This document shows positions 8,918 to 17,697 of a DNA stretch of 64,000 nucleotides, piece after piece. The notes beneath the pieces were generated by a model. The model had not been told where the DNA came from. It was given only the letters and a program-made list of their open reading frames with translations, and searched no databases. A program made the translations under genes and the position numbers. Source of the stretch: Bacteroidales bacterium. Lineage in GTDB: Bacteria; Bacteroidota; Bacteroidia; Bacteroidales; UBA932. The stretch covers positions 1 through 64,000 of the forward strand of contig JAFPWX010000018.1 of the NCBI GenBank assembly GCA_017412645.1. Reading direction: 5' to 3'. Each line of letters begins with the position of its first letter. Position 1 is the first letter of the stretch.

Positions 8918-9996
8918 AAAAGATAGACTTGTACATATCGAAGCGCTTCCTGGTCACTTTCTTCGTGGCCCTGCTGCTCATAATCGGAATAGTCATTATC
9001 TTCGACATTTCTGAAAAGATTGACGATTTCTCGGGCAAGCATGTGCCGCTGCAGGAAATCATCTTCGACTACTACATCAACTTCGTCCCGTATTTCATAA
9101 ACATGTTCAGCTCGCTGTTCGTGTTCATTACCGTGATATTCTTCACGTCCCGAATGGCCGCGAATTCCGAGATAATCGCCATCCTGTCCGGCGGTGTGAG
9201 CTATCACCGCATGATGGTCCCATATATAGCCACCTCGATTCTGATAGCATTGCTATCATTGGGTTTGAACCTGTATGTGATACCGCAGGCCAATGCAAAA
9301 CGAGTAGAATTCGAAGTCAAGTATATACGGCACAGCCACGTCAAGGACAAACGACGGGAAATCCACTACCAGATAGCCCCCGGGCAGTATGTGTACGTGG
9401 ATAACTTCAGCACCTGGAACAACACGGCCTACCGTTTCACCCTGGAAGACATCGACGGCGGTCGCCTCAAACGCAAGCTCACCGCCGATTCAGCCGTGTG
9501 GGACAGTACCTTCGGAGGCTGGCACCTGCGCAACTGGTTCATCCGCGAATACAGTGAAGGCCTGGAAGACCGGATCATTTCCGGAGAAAAGAAAGATACG
9601 GTCATAGCCCTTACGGTCACAGATTTCTACGAGAACAACCGTACCGTTGAAAAGCTTTCCGGACGACAGCTCAACCAGCTTATCGACAAGCAGAAGATGC
9701 GTGGGGACGCGAACGTGATGTACGCTGAAATCGAGAAGCATACCCGCACTTCCATGCCGTTCTCCTGCATCATCCTCACCATCATGGGAGTGTCGCTCTC
9801 TTCGCGCAAGCGGCGCGGCGGCACGGGCTGGAATCTGGCAATAGGCATAGGTCTCGCATTCTCGTACATCCTCTTCCAGAGATTCTCCCAGATGTTCGTT
9901 TTCACTGGTGCATTGCCTGCGTGGCTTGCGCTGTGGATACCCAATATGCTCTATACAATAATTGCTGCCGTGCTTTACGACAGGGCCAGACGATGA
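8914..9996 (+). CDS. LptF/LptG-family permease of LPS transport
   Basis: A 360-residue YjgP/YjgQ-family membrane protein. Three hydrophobic segments at the N-terminus (FLVTFFVALLLIIGIVIIF; residues about 45-80; about 95-125) and three after residue 280 flank a periplasmic beta-jellyroll region, the layout of LptF/LptG. These proteins form the inner-membrane ABC complex that extracts LPS and feeds the trans-envelope bridge. It starts with GTG overlapping the tgt stop and ends in an ATGA overlap with murF. Whether it plays the LptF or the LptG role cannot be decided here. Confidence 0.9.
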   Translation: MKKIDLYISKRFLVTFFVALLLIIGIVIIFDISEKIDDFSGKHVPLQEIIFDYYINFVPYFINMFSSLFVFITVIFFTSRMAANSEIIAILSGGVSYHRMMVPYIATSILIALLSLGLNLYVIPQANAKRVEFEVKYIRHSHVKDKRREIHYQIAPGQYVYVDNFSTWNNTAYRFTLEDIDGGRLKRKLTADSAVWDSTFGGWHLRNWFIREYSEGLEDRIISGEKKDTVIALTVTDFYENNRTVEKLSGRQLNQLIDKQKMRGDANVMYAEIEKHTRTSMPFSCIILTIMGVSLSSRKRRGGTGWNLAIGIGLAFSYILFQRFSQMFVFTGALPAWLALWIPNMLYTIIAAVLYDRARR

Positions 9997-11366
9997 TATC
10001 CATAAAAGATTTGTACTCCCTTTACGTGGACTGCTCATACAGGGTGTCTACGGATAGCCGCACCATCTCAGGTGGTGAGCTTTTCTTCGCCCTTCGCGGA
10101 GAGAATTTTGATGGTAACGCATATGCCACTCAGGCCATTTCCAAAGGGGCTGAATGGGCGGTGGTGAACTTCGACTGTCCCGGGGATAACAAACGTTTCA
10201 TAAGAGTGGACGACCCCTTCCGCTATCTTCAGGAGCTGGCGATTCTCCATCGAGAGACCCTCGGGATACCGGTAATCGGACTCACCGGAACCAATGGCAA
10301 AACCACGACCAAAGAACTTATTGCCGCGGTACTGGAAGCCCGTTTCGACGTCTGCGCCACCGAGGGAAATTTGAACAACGATATCGGAGTGCCCCTGAGT
10401 CTGCTGAAGATGAGACCCTGGACCAAAATCGCAGTTATCGAAATGGGAGCGTCGCATCCCGATGACATTGCGAAGCTGGTAAAGGTGAGCCAGCCCAACT
10501 ACGGACTTATTACGAACGTGGGAAAGGCCCATCTTCAGGGTTTTGGTTCTTATGAGGGGGTTAAGGCTGCCAAAGGAGAACTGTACCATTGGCTGGGCAG
10601 CCACGAGGGGAGCCTCATTTTCCTGAATCAGGACGATCCCGACCTTGTGGAGATGGCCCGTCCGGAGGCTTGCCATGTCTATGGTTACGGCCTCCATTAT
10701 CAGGGAGCGGAAATCATGCCGGCAACTCCTTCAGAACCTTTCTTGAGAATACGCCTTGCAGATGGTAAAATCGTGCACACCCGTCTGGTGGGCTCGTACA
10801 ATGCTCCCAATGTAATGGCTGCCCTGGCGATAGGGGAATACTTCGGTGTGTCACTGGCAAGCGCCGTGATAGCGGTGGAAGCTTACGAACCCTCCAACAG
10901 CCGTTCGCAGCTCAAACGCTCCGGCAGTAATACGCTTATAATCGACGCCTATAACGCAAATCCTTCTTCAATGAGGGTGGCTCTGGACAACCTTGATTCA
11001 ATGAAAGGAAAATCTAAACTGGCCCTTCTGGGAGATATGCGTGAACTGGGCGACGATTCGCTCGCAGAGCACATTGCCGTGGTAAAGCGATTGCTGGGTT
11101 CGGGAATAAAGTTTTACCTTGTTGGAGAGGAATTCCGGAAGGCATTGCTGGCCTGCGACGTTCCGGGAATGCAGCTTGCCTCTTCGGTCGACGGAGCCGT
11201 CGTCCCGCTTAACAGCGCCCTGCCGAAAAAGAGCGCTTTCCGTGGATGGTTTGCCACGTCCGGCTCCCTGGCGCTCGAACTTAGCGCCAGGCCGGTGGAT
11301 GACAGCATTGTGCTGGTCAAGGGTTCCCGCGGAACCAAAATGGAGAACGTGCTGACTGCCCTATAG
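9993..11366 (+). CDS. murF: UDP-MurNAc-tripeptide--D-Ala-D-Ala ligase
   Basis: MurF adds D-Ala-D-Ala to the UDP-MurNAc peptide, the last cytoplasmic step of the wall precursor. The protein (457 residues) shows the Mur-ligase order: N-terminal uridine-binding domain with STDSRTI, ATP-binding loop GLTGTNGKTTTKE, NNDIGVPLSLL, EMGASHPDDI, NVGKAHLQGFGS, then DAYNANPSSM and LLGDMRELG. The ATG at 9993 fits best because it overlaps the upstream stop and puts the first beta strand at the N-terminus. Longer open frame upstream is antisense-free coding sequence of the permease gene in another frame. It overlaps adk by 6 bp tail to tail. Confidence 0.96.
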   Translation: MISIKDLYSLYVDCSYRVSTDSRTISGGELFFALRGENFDGNAYATQAISKGAEWAVVNFDCPGDNKRFIRVDDPFRYLQELAILHRETLGIPVIGLTGTNGKTTTKELIAAVLEARFDVCATEGNLNNDIGVPLSLLKMRPWTKIAVIEMGASHPDDIAKLVKVSQPNYGLITNVGKAHLQGFGSYEGVKAAKGELYHWLGSHEGSLIFLNQDDPDLVEMARPEACHVYGYGLHYQGAEIMPATPSEPFLRIRLADGKIVHTRLVGSYNAPNVMAALAIGEYFGVSLASAVIAVEAYEPSNSRSQLKRSGSNTLIIDAYNANPSSMRVALDNLDSMKGKSKLALLGDMRELGDDSLAEHIAVVKRLLGSGIKFYLVGEEFRKALLACDVPGMQLASSVDGAVVPLNSALPKKSAFRGWFATSGSLALELSARPVDDSIVLVKGSRGTKMENVLTAL

Positions 11367-11933
11367 GCTATCGACCAGGGCACGGATCTTCGCTCCAACC
11401 TCTTCTATAGTGCCCAGCGATTCCACTTCGTGGTATTTGCCCTGCTGCTTGTAGAACTCTATGAGCGGTTCTGTCTGGCGGTGGTAAGTGTCGATTCGGT
11501 TCTGCACAACCTCCTCGCGGGCGTCGTCCTGACGGTTTTCAAGTATAGCCCTGTGGGCGATGCGCTGCTTCACCGTCTCATCCGGAATCATGAGCGAGAT
11601 AACTGCGGTTATCGCTTCGTCCCGGGCTTCCAGCATTTCGTCCAGATCGATAGCCTGGGTATATGTGCGGGGGAAGCCGTCCAGCAGGAAACCGTCCACA
11701 TCTCTGTATTTGCCGAACGCGCGGGCTATCATACCCTCTACTACTTCATCGGGCACGAGCTGACCGTTCTCGATAAGGGCTTTGGCCTGGAGTCCAAGGG
11801 GACTGCCTTCGGCGATTTCTGCGCGGAGAAGCTCTCCGGTGGAGATGTGCTTGAGATTGTAATGCTCCGCAAGAGGAGCGGCCTGGGTGCCCTTACCGGC
11901 ACCCGGAGGGCCGAAAATTATGTAGTATTTCAT
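11361..11933 (-). CDS. adk: Adenylate kinase
   Basis: Adk balances AMP + ATP with 2 ADP. The 190-residue protein carries the P-loop GPPGAGKGTQ, the AMP-binding region (STGELLR) and LLDGFPRTYTQA. The lid is the short form with no four-cysteine zinc site. It is translated in an operon after hpt, with which it shares a 4-bp overlap. Its 3' end overlaps murF by 6 bp. Confidence 0.97.
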   Translation of the reverse strand: MKYYIIFGPPGAGKGTQAAPLAEHYNLKHISTGELLRAEIAEGSPLGLQAKALIENGQLVPDEVVEGMIARAFGKYRDVDGFLLDGFPRTYTQAIDLDEMLEARDEAITAVISLMIPDETVKQRIAHRAILENRQDDAREEVVQNRIDTYHRQTEPLIEFYKQQGKYHEVESLGTIEEVGAKIRALVDSL

Positions 11934-12472
11934 TTGTCCAGCACGTAGATGTCGGGAAGATTGCGGCCGAGTTCATCGAAGTCAAGGCCATATCCCACTA
12001 TGAAATCGTTGGGAATTTCAATGCCTACATAGTCCAGATTGGTCCTGGACTTGAAGACATCGGGTTTAAGGAGCATCGTGCATATCTTGGCGCTTCTGGC
12101 ACCTTTGGCGATGAGCATCTCACGGAGGGCCATCACTGTGTTGCCGGTGTCGACTATATCCTCACAAACTATTACATCGCGGCCGGTGACGTCGCCGGTG
12201 AGGCCCATGACTTCCAGCACGTTGCCGGTAGACTGGGTACCCGTGTAAGAAGAGAGTTTCATTGAAACAACTTCAAGAGGGAAGTTCAACCTCTTGAGGA
12301 GGCCTGCGGTGAACATGATGGCTCCGTTGAGTACGCAAAGCAGCATAGGAGGCTGCTGCGCGTTTTTGTAGTCTTCGTTGAGGCGTGCGGCGACAGAGTC
12401 TATCACGCTCTCTATCTTGGCGTTGGGGATGAATGGTTTAAAACTTTTACCGTGCAGAATGACGTTGCTCAT
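11930..12472 (-). CDS. hpt: Hypoxanthine phosphoribosyltransferase
   Basis: Salvages hypoxanthine/guanine to IMP/GMP using PRPP. The 180-residue protein has the PRPP-binding loop VIVCEDIVDTGNT and the C-terminal DFIVGYGLDFDELGRNLPDIYVL, which contacts the purine. It is the first gene of hpt-adk. The 100 bp upstream has only imperfect -7 candidates (for example TAACTTTC on the minus strand near 12500), so the promoter is unresolved. Confidence 0.96.
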   Translation of the reverse strand: MSNVILHGKSFKPFIPNAKIESVIDSVAARLNEDYKNAQQPPMLLCVLNGAIMFTAGLLKRLNFPLEVVSMKLSSYTGTQSTGNVLEVMGLTGDVTGRDVIVCEDIVDTGNTVMALREMLIAKGARSAKICTMLLKPDVFKSRTNLDYVGIEIPNDFIVGYGLDFDELGRNLPDIYVLDK

Positions 12473-12580
12473 GGTTTGTTGAAATAATTCTTTCGAAAGT
12501 TAAGAAAAAATCGTATACGAAAACATAAAAATCTTTCTTTAGGTGTATAAATAGCATGTCTGCGGCCCTAATTTGTGCCC

Positions 12581-14305
12581 ATGAAAGGACTGTTAATCGA
12601 CCTGTTGGGAGCCATGCTGGCGCTTTCCGGAGCCGGCTCTCCGGAGGAACTCTCCGAGTATGAAGCAGAGCGTTTCGCCCGCTTTGCCGAGCATCCTCTG
12701 GAACTCAATCTGGCTTCCCGCTCAAGACTGCTTTCCAGCGGGCTCTTTTCGGCATATCAGGTGGCGGCTTTGGAGGAGTACCGACAGCGAAGCGGAGACA
12801 TTCTGAGCCTGACCGAACTGGCTCTGGTAGACGGGATAGGCCCATCCTTCGCGGAAGCCCTTGGTTTTTTCGTTTCGTTCGGAAGTTCGAAGCCGCCTGG
12901 GGCAAGGGAGCGAAGGAGGGTGCGACAGTCGCTGCTGCTGCGCGGGGCGGCCAGGTTCAGGGGGATCCCGGGGCACAACGGCTGGTCGGAGGGGGATACC
13001 GCATTCTCCGTAGGAGTGAAGTATCATCTGGAGTTGGGGGAAAGGGCGGAGTTCTTCTGGTCGTCCCGCACCACATATTCCTCTGCAGAACTGACTCCGG
13101 GGACCTTCAGCCTGGCTCTTTATTCCCGAAGGGGACCCCGGTTGATACTCGGAGATTACGCAGCCCGCTTCGGCCAGGGACTGGCCCTCTGGAGCAGTTT
13201 CTCGATGACCGGTTTCGGCAGCGTGGCGGCATTCCGCCGAAACGCCTCCGGCTTTGCGCCTACATCTTCGTTCAGCCCGGCTCTGAGGGGAGCTGCTTTC
13301 GATCTTCCGTTCGGGCGTTGGACGGCTGGTGGCGGCATTGCGTTGGACGGCGGTCCGAGTCCGATGGCTTCAGTAGTTCCGATAGCTTTCGCGAGCTATT
13401 TTGGCAGGCGTGGACAGTTAGGGGTTCAGGTGCTGCATAAAGACGGTACGGTCGTTTCGGTCGACGGAACGCTGGGACTGGGTCACTGGACGCTTTTCGG
13501 GGAAACCGCCCTGAGTTCGGTACTGACGAGTGAGGATGGCTTTCAGATTCGTAGTTCGAGGGTTGCAGCCGTTGGTGGAGCCTCGTGGGCACCGGTCTAC
13601 AGGGTGCGTTTTACGGCTCTCGCAAGGTATTATCCATCCGGATTTCATTCTCCGTATTCCGGGCCGGTCAGGAGCTCTTCAAAAGTATCCGACGAGACTG
13701 GGTTCGCGCTCGGCGCCCAGTGGCGCAAGGCGGAAATGACCTTCGACGCGGCCGTTCATCCCCAAAAGGCGACGGCGCAATACAAAGGCATTTTCTCGGT
13801 GGCGCCTGAATTCTCCTTTGGGGGAAGCGCTGTCACCACCTCGCTACGCTGCACAGAACGCTTTCGTCCGAAGGACAGGAACCCTTGGCGCCATGAAGCC
13901 AGACTCGATCTGAAGTTTGTCCGGGGCCCGTTTTCGGCTGCCTGCCGGGGAGATCTTGTACTTTGCAAAGTCTTTGGGGCTCTGGGATATGCCGAATTGG
14001 GGTACCAGCAGTCCCGGGTCCCTCCGTCTGCTTATTCCGGTACGGTGCTGGCGTTCTCTGCCTTTGTCAGGGCTTCAGTCTTTCGTGCCGACGCCTGGGA
14101 CGACCGAATATACTGTTACGAACGGGATCTTCCCGGCGCCTTCTCCGTTCCGGCCTATTACGGCCAGGGCTGGACACTGTCGGCTATGGCCAATTACAAA
14201 TATGGCAGGCATAAAATATCTCTCAAATCATCATTTCTGAGCCGAAACTACAAATCTGCTCAGGAAACCGTTGAAATCAAACTTCAATACCAGGTATTAC
14301 TTTGA
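12581..14305 (+). CDS. Helix-hairpin-helix protein with C-terminal beta-barrel-like region
   Basis: About 574 residues. Residues about 30-95 form a ComEA-like helix-hairpin-helix segment (LNLASRSRLLSSGLFSAYQVAALEEYR, then LTELALVDGIGPSFAEALG). The remainder alternates aromatic and polar residues and ends in an aromatic/hydrophobic strand (KLQYQVLL), as in outer-membrane barrels. This architecture is a conserved but uncharacterised Bacteroidota family. A hydrophobic N-terminus (LLIDLLGAMLALSGAGS) may be a signal peptide. The ATG at 12581 lies 5 nt after TAATTTG, one base short of a -7 box, so the mRNA may be leaderless. Function unknown; surface or DNA-uptake roles are guesses. Confidence 0.7.
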   Translation: MKGLLIDLLGAMLALSGAGSPEELSEYEAERFARFAEHPLELNLASRSRLLSSGLFSAYQVAALEEYRQRSGDILSLTELALVDGIGPSFAEALGFFVSFGSSKPPGARERRRVRQSLLLRGAARFRGIPGHNGWSEGDTAFSVGVKYHLELGERAEFFWSSRTTYSSAELTPGTFSLALYSRRGPRLILGDYAARFGQGLALWSSFSMTGFGSVAAFRRNASGFAPTSSFSPALRGAAFDLPFGRWTAGGGIALDGGPSPMASVVPIAFASYFGRRGQLGVQVLHKDGTVVSVDGTLGLGHWTLFGETALSSVLTSEDGFQIRSSRVAAVGGASWAPVYRVRFTALARYYPSGFHSPYSGPVRSSSKVSDETGFALGAQWRKAEMTFDAAVHPQKATAQYKGIFSVAPEFSFGGSAVTTSLRCTERFRPKDRNPWRHEARLDLKFVRGPFSAACRGDLVLCKVFGALGYAELGYQQSRVPPSAYSGTVLAFSAFVRASVFRADAWDDRIYCYERDLPGAFSVPAYYGQGWTLSAMANYKYGRHKISLKSSFLSRNYKSAQETVEIKLQYQVLL

Positions 14306-14333
14306 CACAAAGGCGAAAAAAATGTTATATTTG
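14301..14333 (+). promoter_or_regulatory. Promoter of glpABC
   Basis: This is a textbook Bacteroidota promoter: -33 TTTG at 14301-14304, a 21-bp spacer, and -7 TATATTTG at 14326-14333. The ATG of glpA is 35 nt further. The -33 element overlaps the stop codon of the upstream gene. Confidence 0.8.
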
Positions 14334-14368
14334 CATAAATCACATAAACTGGCTAAAACCAATTGAAG

Positions 14369-15955
14369 ATGGCTGGGGAGTCAAGCAAACCGACTAAGAA
14401 CAGAGAATACGACGTAATAATAGTGGGCGGCGGCATAACGGGAGCCTGTACGGCACGTGACTGTGCGCTTCGCGGACTCAGGACGCTGCTCATCGAAAGG
14501 GAAGACCTGTGCGACGGCGCTTCAGGGCGCAACCATGGTCTGCTTCACAGCGGCGCCCGTTATGCGGTGAGCGATCCCGAGGGCGCCCGCGAATGCATAA
14601 AGGAAAATCTCATCCTCAAAAAGATAGCATCCAATTGCGTGGAACGTACGGGAGGCCTGTTCATCAGTCTCCCCGAGGACGGTCTGGAGTGGCAGGCGAA
14701 CTTTGTGCAGAAATGTCACGAAGCCGGAATACCTGCAAAGATTCTGGATCCGGAAAAGGTGAAGCGCGAGATTCCCGTGGTGAACCAGGCTATAATAGGC
14801 GCCGTCAGTGTACCCGACGCCAGCGTTGATCCTTTCCGTCTCACTGATGCGAATGCGCTGGATGCGATTCGTCATGGAGCGGACGTGCTCAAGTTCGCAG
14901 AAGTGGAGGATTTCGTGAAAGACGGAGGCCGGGTTGTGGGCGTAAAAGTCAGAAGCAAAGACGGTCTGGCCGAATACCGCGGCAGCCAGACTGTGCTTTC
15001 CGCAGGTATTTGGGCTGCCGGACTGGCCGAGAAGGCCGGCGTGCATATCTCCATGCTTCCAAGTCGCGGAGCCCTTCTGGTTTTCGGACATCGCGTGGCC
15101 GATGTGGTGATAAACCGCTGCCGCAAGCCTGCCAACGCAGATATCATAGTGCCGGACGACGCCGTGAGCGTGCTTGGCACTACTTCCGACAAGGTTCCAT
15201 TCGATCAGTGCGACGACATGCGCGTCACTCCGGCCGAGGTGGAACTGCTTCTTAAGGAAGGGGTGCAGCTGGTGCCATGCCTGGCACAGACGCGTATACT
15301 CCGAGCCTATGCGGGAGTGCGGCCGCTCGTCTCCGAGGGCGGAGACGGCCGCAGCGTCAGCCGCGGCATCGTGCTGCTCGACCACGAGCAGCGCGACGGC
15401 GTGCCGGGCCTTATCACGATAACCGGCGGTAAACTCACCACGGCGCGCCTGATGGCGGAAATGACTACCGACCTGCTGTGCTCCAAACTCGGCATCAAAG
15501 CCCGCTGCCGTACGGCCGATGTTGCACTTCCCGGTTCGGAAAAACCTGTCCGGAAGGCGACCGGGGAGTATTATTCCCTGGCGGCCAAAGGCCGTCACGG
15601 CAGTGAAGGCCGCAAAATGGATTTCACCGGCACCGGAGCCGAGCTCGTATGCGAATGTGAGCAGGTTACGAGGGCCGAGATAGTATACTGCATAAAGGAA
15701 TTCGGAGTCCGCAACCTGCAGGACCTCAGGCGTCATTGCCGCATAGGAATGGGCACGTGCCAGGGGAATCATTGCGTGCGCAGGGCCGCGGAGATCCTTG
15801 CCGAGGAACTTGGCTGCCCTGAGTTGGCGCGGCAATTCGTCGATGATTACTTGCAGGAGCGCTGGAAGGGTATGACCCCGGTGCTCTGGGGCGACACTCT
15901 CCGCGAAGCCGAGTTCATGCGTAACCGTTACGGGAGGAAGGACTATGAGATATGA
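14369..15955 (+). CDS. glpA: Anaerobic glycerol-3-phosphate dehydrogenase subunit A
   Basis: GlpA is the catalytic FAD subunit oxidising glycerol-3-P to dihydroxyacetone-P. The 528-residue protein starts with the Rossmann motif DVIIVGGGITGACTARDCALRG and DGASGRNHGLLHSGARY. The DAO-fold body is followed by a BFD-like [2Fe-2S] domain with VCECEQVTRAEI and CRIGMGTCQGNHC. The ATG at 14369 is chosen over a TTG two codons upstream. It overlaps glpB by 11 bp. The glpA-glpB-glpC order equals the known anaerobic complex that passes electrons to menaquinone. Confidence 0.93.
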   Translation: MAGESSKPTKNREYDVIIVGGGITGACTARDCALRGLRTLLIEREDLCDGASGRNHGLLHSGARYAVSDPEGARECIKENLILKKIASNCVERTGGLFISLPEDGLEWQANFVQKCHEAGIPAKILDPEKVKREIPVVNQAIIGAVSVPDASVDPFRLTDANALDAIRHGADVLKFAEVEDFVKDGGRVVGVKVRSKDGLAEYRGSQTVLSAGIWAAGLAEKAGVHISMLPSRGALLVFGHRVADVVINRCRKPANADIIVPDDAVSVLGTTSDKVPFDQCDDMRVTPAEVELLLKEGVQLVPCLAQTRILRAYAGVRPLVSEGGDGRSVSRGIVLLDHEQRDGVPGLITITGGKLTTARLMAEMTTDLLCSKLGIKARCRTADVALPGSEKPVRKATGEYYSLAAKGRHGSEGRKMDFTGTGAELVCECEQVTRAEIVYCIKEFGVRNLQDLRRHCRIGMGTCQGNHCVRRAAEILAEELGCPELARQFVDDYLQERWKGMTPVLWGDTLREAEFMRNRYGRKDYEI

Positions 15956-16496
15956 TGCAGTAGTAATCGGCGGCGGGCGCAGTGGCTGCGCCGAGGCCCT
16001 TCGCAGGGCCTCCGACGGGCAGAAAGTCTGCCTCGTCGCCGCCGGCCTCACACTCCACAGCCTGGAGCCCGAACTTAAGGGGAAGCCGTATTCGGAGCTC
16101 CACAACCTGACTAAAGCCGGAATCGCGGTTCTTCGCGGTGATATCGTTGAAGAAGTCCTCTGGGGGGCCACTGCCTCCGATCCGGTTCGGGCTGTCAAAA
16201 CCGCCAACGGCATCACCCTCGAGGCGGCGGAATACGTACTCGCGACCGGACGCTTCTTTAGCCGCGGACTGGTGGCGGATATGGAAGGGGTGCGTGAACC
16301 TGTATTCGGTGCGGACGTGGATTTCCCGGAAGACCGTTCCAAATGGTTCGATCCGGATTTCTTCGCCCCGCAGCCGTTCGAAAGCTTCGGAGTAAAGACA
16401 GACAAAGCCGGCAGGATACTCAAGGGTGGCAAGCCCGTGGAGAACGTTTTTGCCGTGGGTAAAATACTTGGAGGAAAGCACGATGCAGGACGCTAA
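15945..16496 (+). CDS. glpB: Miniature GlpB-like flavoprotein subunit
   Basis: GlpB normally relays electrons from GlpA to GlpC. This protein has 183 residues against about 419 in E. coli. It keeps the N-terminal FAD motif (YDAVVIGGGRSGCAEALRRA) and the distal block YVLATGRFFSRGLVADMEGVRE, FFAPQPFESFGV and NVFAVGKILGG. The central 200 residues or so are missing. It also stops at GGKHDAGR, before the glycine-rich GCGGGV segment that ends the E. coli protein. The ORF is intact, overlaps glpA by 11 bp and glpC by 14 bp, and so looks like a streamlined functional gene. Confidence 0.8.
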   Translation: MRYDAVVIGGGRSGCAEALRRASDGQKVCLVAAGLTLHSLEPELKGKPYSELHNLTKAGIAVLRGDIVEEVLWGATASDPVRAVKTANGITLEAAEYVLATGRFFSRGLVADMEGVREPVFGADVDFPEDRSKWFDPDFFAPQPFESFGVKTDKAGRILKGGKPVENVFAVGKILGGKHDAGR

Positions 16497-17697
16497 TATT
16501 TCAAAACTGAATTTCGAGGCCTGCCAGAAGTGCTCGCTCTGCAATGAGGTCTGCCCTATGATGGCGGCCAATCCGCTCTATCCCGGTCCCAAAAAGGCCG
16601 GCCCGGACCAGGAACGCTATCGTCTGAAAGACCCCGAGTTCTACGACTACGCGCTCAAATACTGCCTCGGCTGCAAACGCTGCGAGGTGGCCTGCCCGTC
16701 AGGTGTGCAGGTGGCCGACCTCATACAGAAGGCCCGTCTGGAGTATGCTCCGGCGTCGAAACACCCTCTGCGCGACGCGATGCTGGCGAATACCGATTTC
16801 GTAGGCACCCTGGCGTCTCCCTTTGCTCCCATCGTGAACGAAGTGCTGCCGCTTAAGCCGGTCAAGGCGGTGCTGGACGGCGCCTTCGGCATCGACGCGC
16901 ACCGCACTTTCCCGAAATACAGCGCCGAAAAGTTCACCACCTGGTTTGCCAGGCACGCAAAGAAAGCCCAGGAAGGCTTCGACAGTCATGTCTCCTACTT
17001 CCACGGCTGCTATGCCAATTACAACTACCCCCAGCTAGCCAAGGATTTCGTGAAGGTGATGAACGCGGCCGGTTACGGCGTGCATCTGCTAGAAAAGGAG
17101 CGCTGCTGCGGAGTTGCCCTGGTGGCCAATGGTTTTGAGAAACAGGCCAGGCGGCAGGCTAAGGTGAACATCGCCTCCATGGGAAAAGCGGTCTCCAAAG
17201 GCGAACCCGTTCTCACCACGTCCAGCAGCTGTACTCTCATGATGGGCCGCGAATACGGTGAGGTTCTGGGTCTTCCTACCGAAGGTTATCGAGACAGCCT
17301 TTCGCTGGCCTGCAAATGGCTTTACGAAAAGATAGAGAGTGGGGAAGTGAAGCTGAAGTTCCGCAAGGACTTCCGCATGAAGCTCTCCTACCATACGGCC
17401 TGCCACATGCAGCGCCTCGGCTGGCAGAACTATACCATCGAACTGCTCCGCATGATTCCGGGAGTGCAGCTTACGGTGCTGGACCAGAACTGCTGCGGCA
17501 TTTCGGGAACCTTCGGCTTCAAGAAGGAATACTATCCCTATTCGCAGAAAGTGGGTTCGGTGCTTTTCGAGGATATCCGTACCTCCAATCCGCAGGCAGT
17601 GGTGACCGAATGCGAGACCTGCAAATGGCAAATAGAAATGAGCACCGGAATCCCGGTACTCAATCCCATAAGCGTTCTGGCCGCAGCCGTCGAATAA
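16483..17697 (+). CDS. glpC: Anaerobic glycerol-3-phosphate dehydrogenase iron-sulfur subunit C
   Basis: GlpC is the membrane-associated Fe-S subunit that reduces quinone. The 404-residue protein has two [4Fe-4S] motifs near the N-terminus (CQKCSLCNEVCPM and CLGCKRCEVACPSG) and two cysteine-rich CCG domains (FHGCYANY...ERCCGVAL; TACHMQ...NCCGISG). The ATG at 16483 is preceded by GAGGAAA, one of the few clear Shine-Dalgarno sequences in the window, and lies inside the end of glpB. It abuts the convergent thioesterase gene with no gap. Confidence 0.93.
   Translation: MQDANISKLNFEACQKCSLCNEVCPMMAANPLYPGPKKAGPDQERYRLKDPEFYDYALKYCLGCKRCEVACPSGVQVADLIQKARLEYAPASKHPLRDAMLANTDFVGTLASPFAPIVNEVLPLKPVKAVLDGAFGIDAHRTFPKYSAEKFTTWFARHAKKAQEGFDSHVSYFHGCYANYNYPQLAKDFVKVMNAAGYGVHLLEKERCCGVALVANGFEKQARRQAKVNIASMGKAVSKGEPVLTTSSSCTLMMGREYGEVLGLPTEGYRDSLSLACKWLYEKIESGEVKLKFRKDFRMKLSYHTACHMQRLGWQNYTIELLRMIPGVQLTVLDQNCCGISGTFGFKKEYYPYSQKVGSVLFEDIRTSNPQAVVTECETCKWQIEMSTGIPVLNPISVLAAAVE

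Noticed and set aside
14522-16432. 636-codon open frame on the minus strand
   Set aside because: It is entirely antisense to glpA and glpB, whose motifs are unmistakable; its translation has no recognisable domain. High-GC codon use leaves such shadow frames open.
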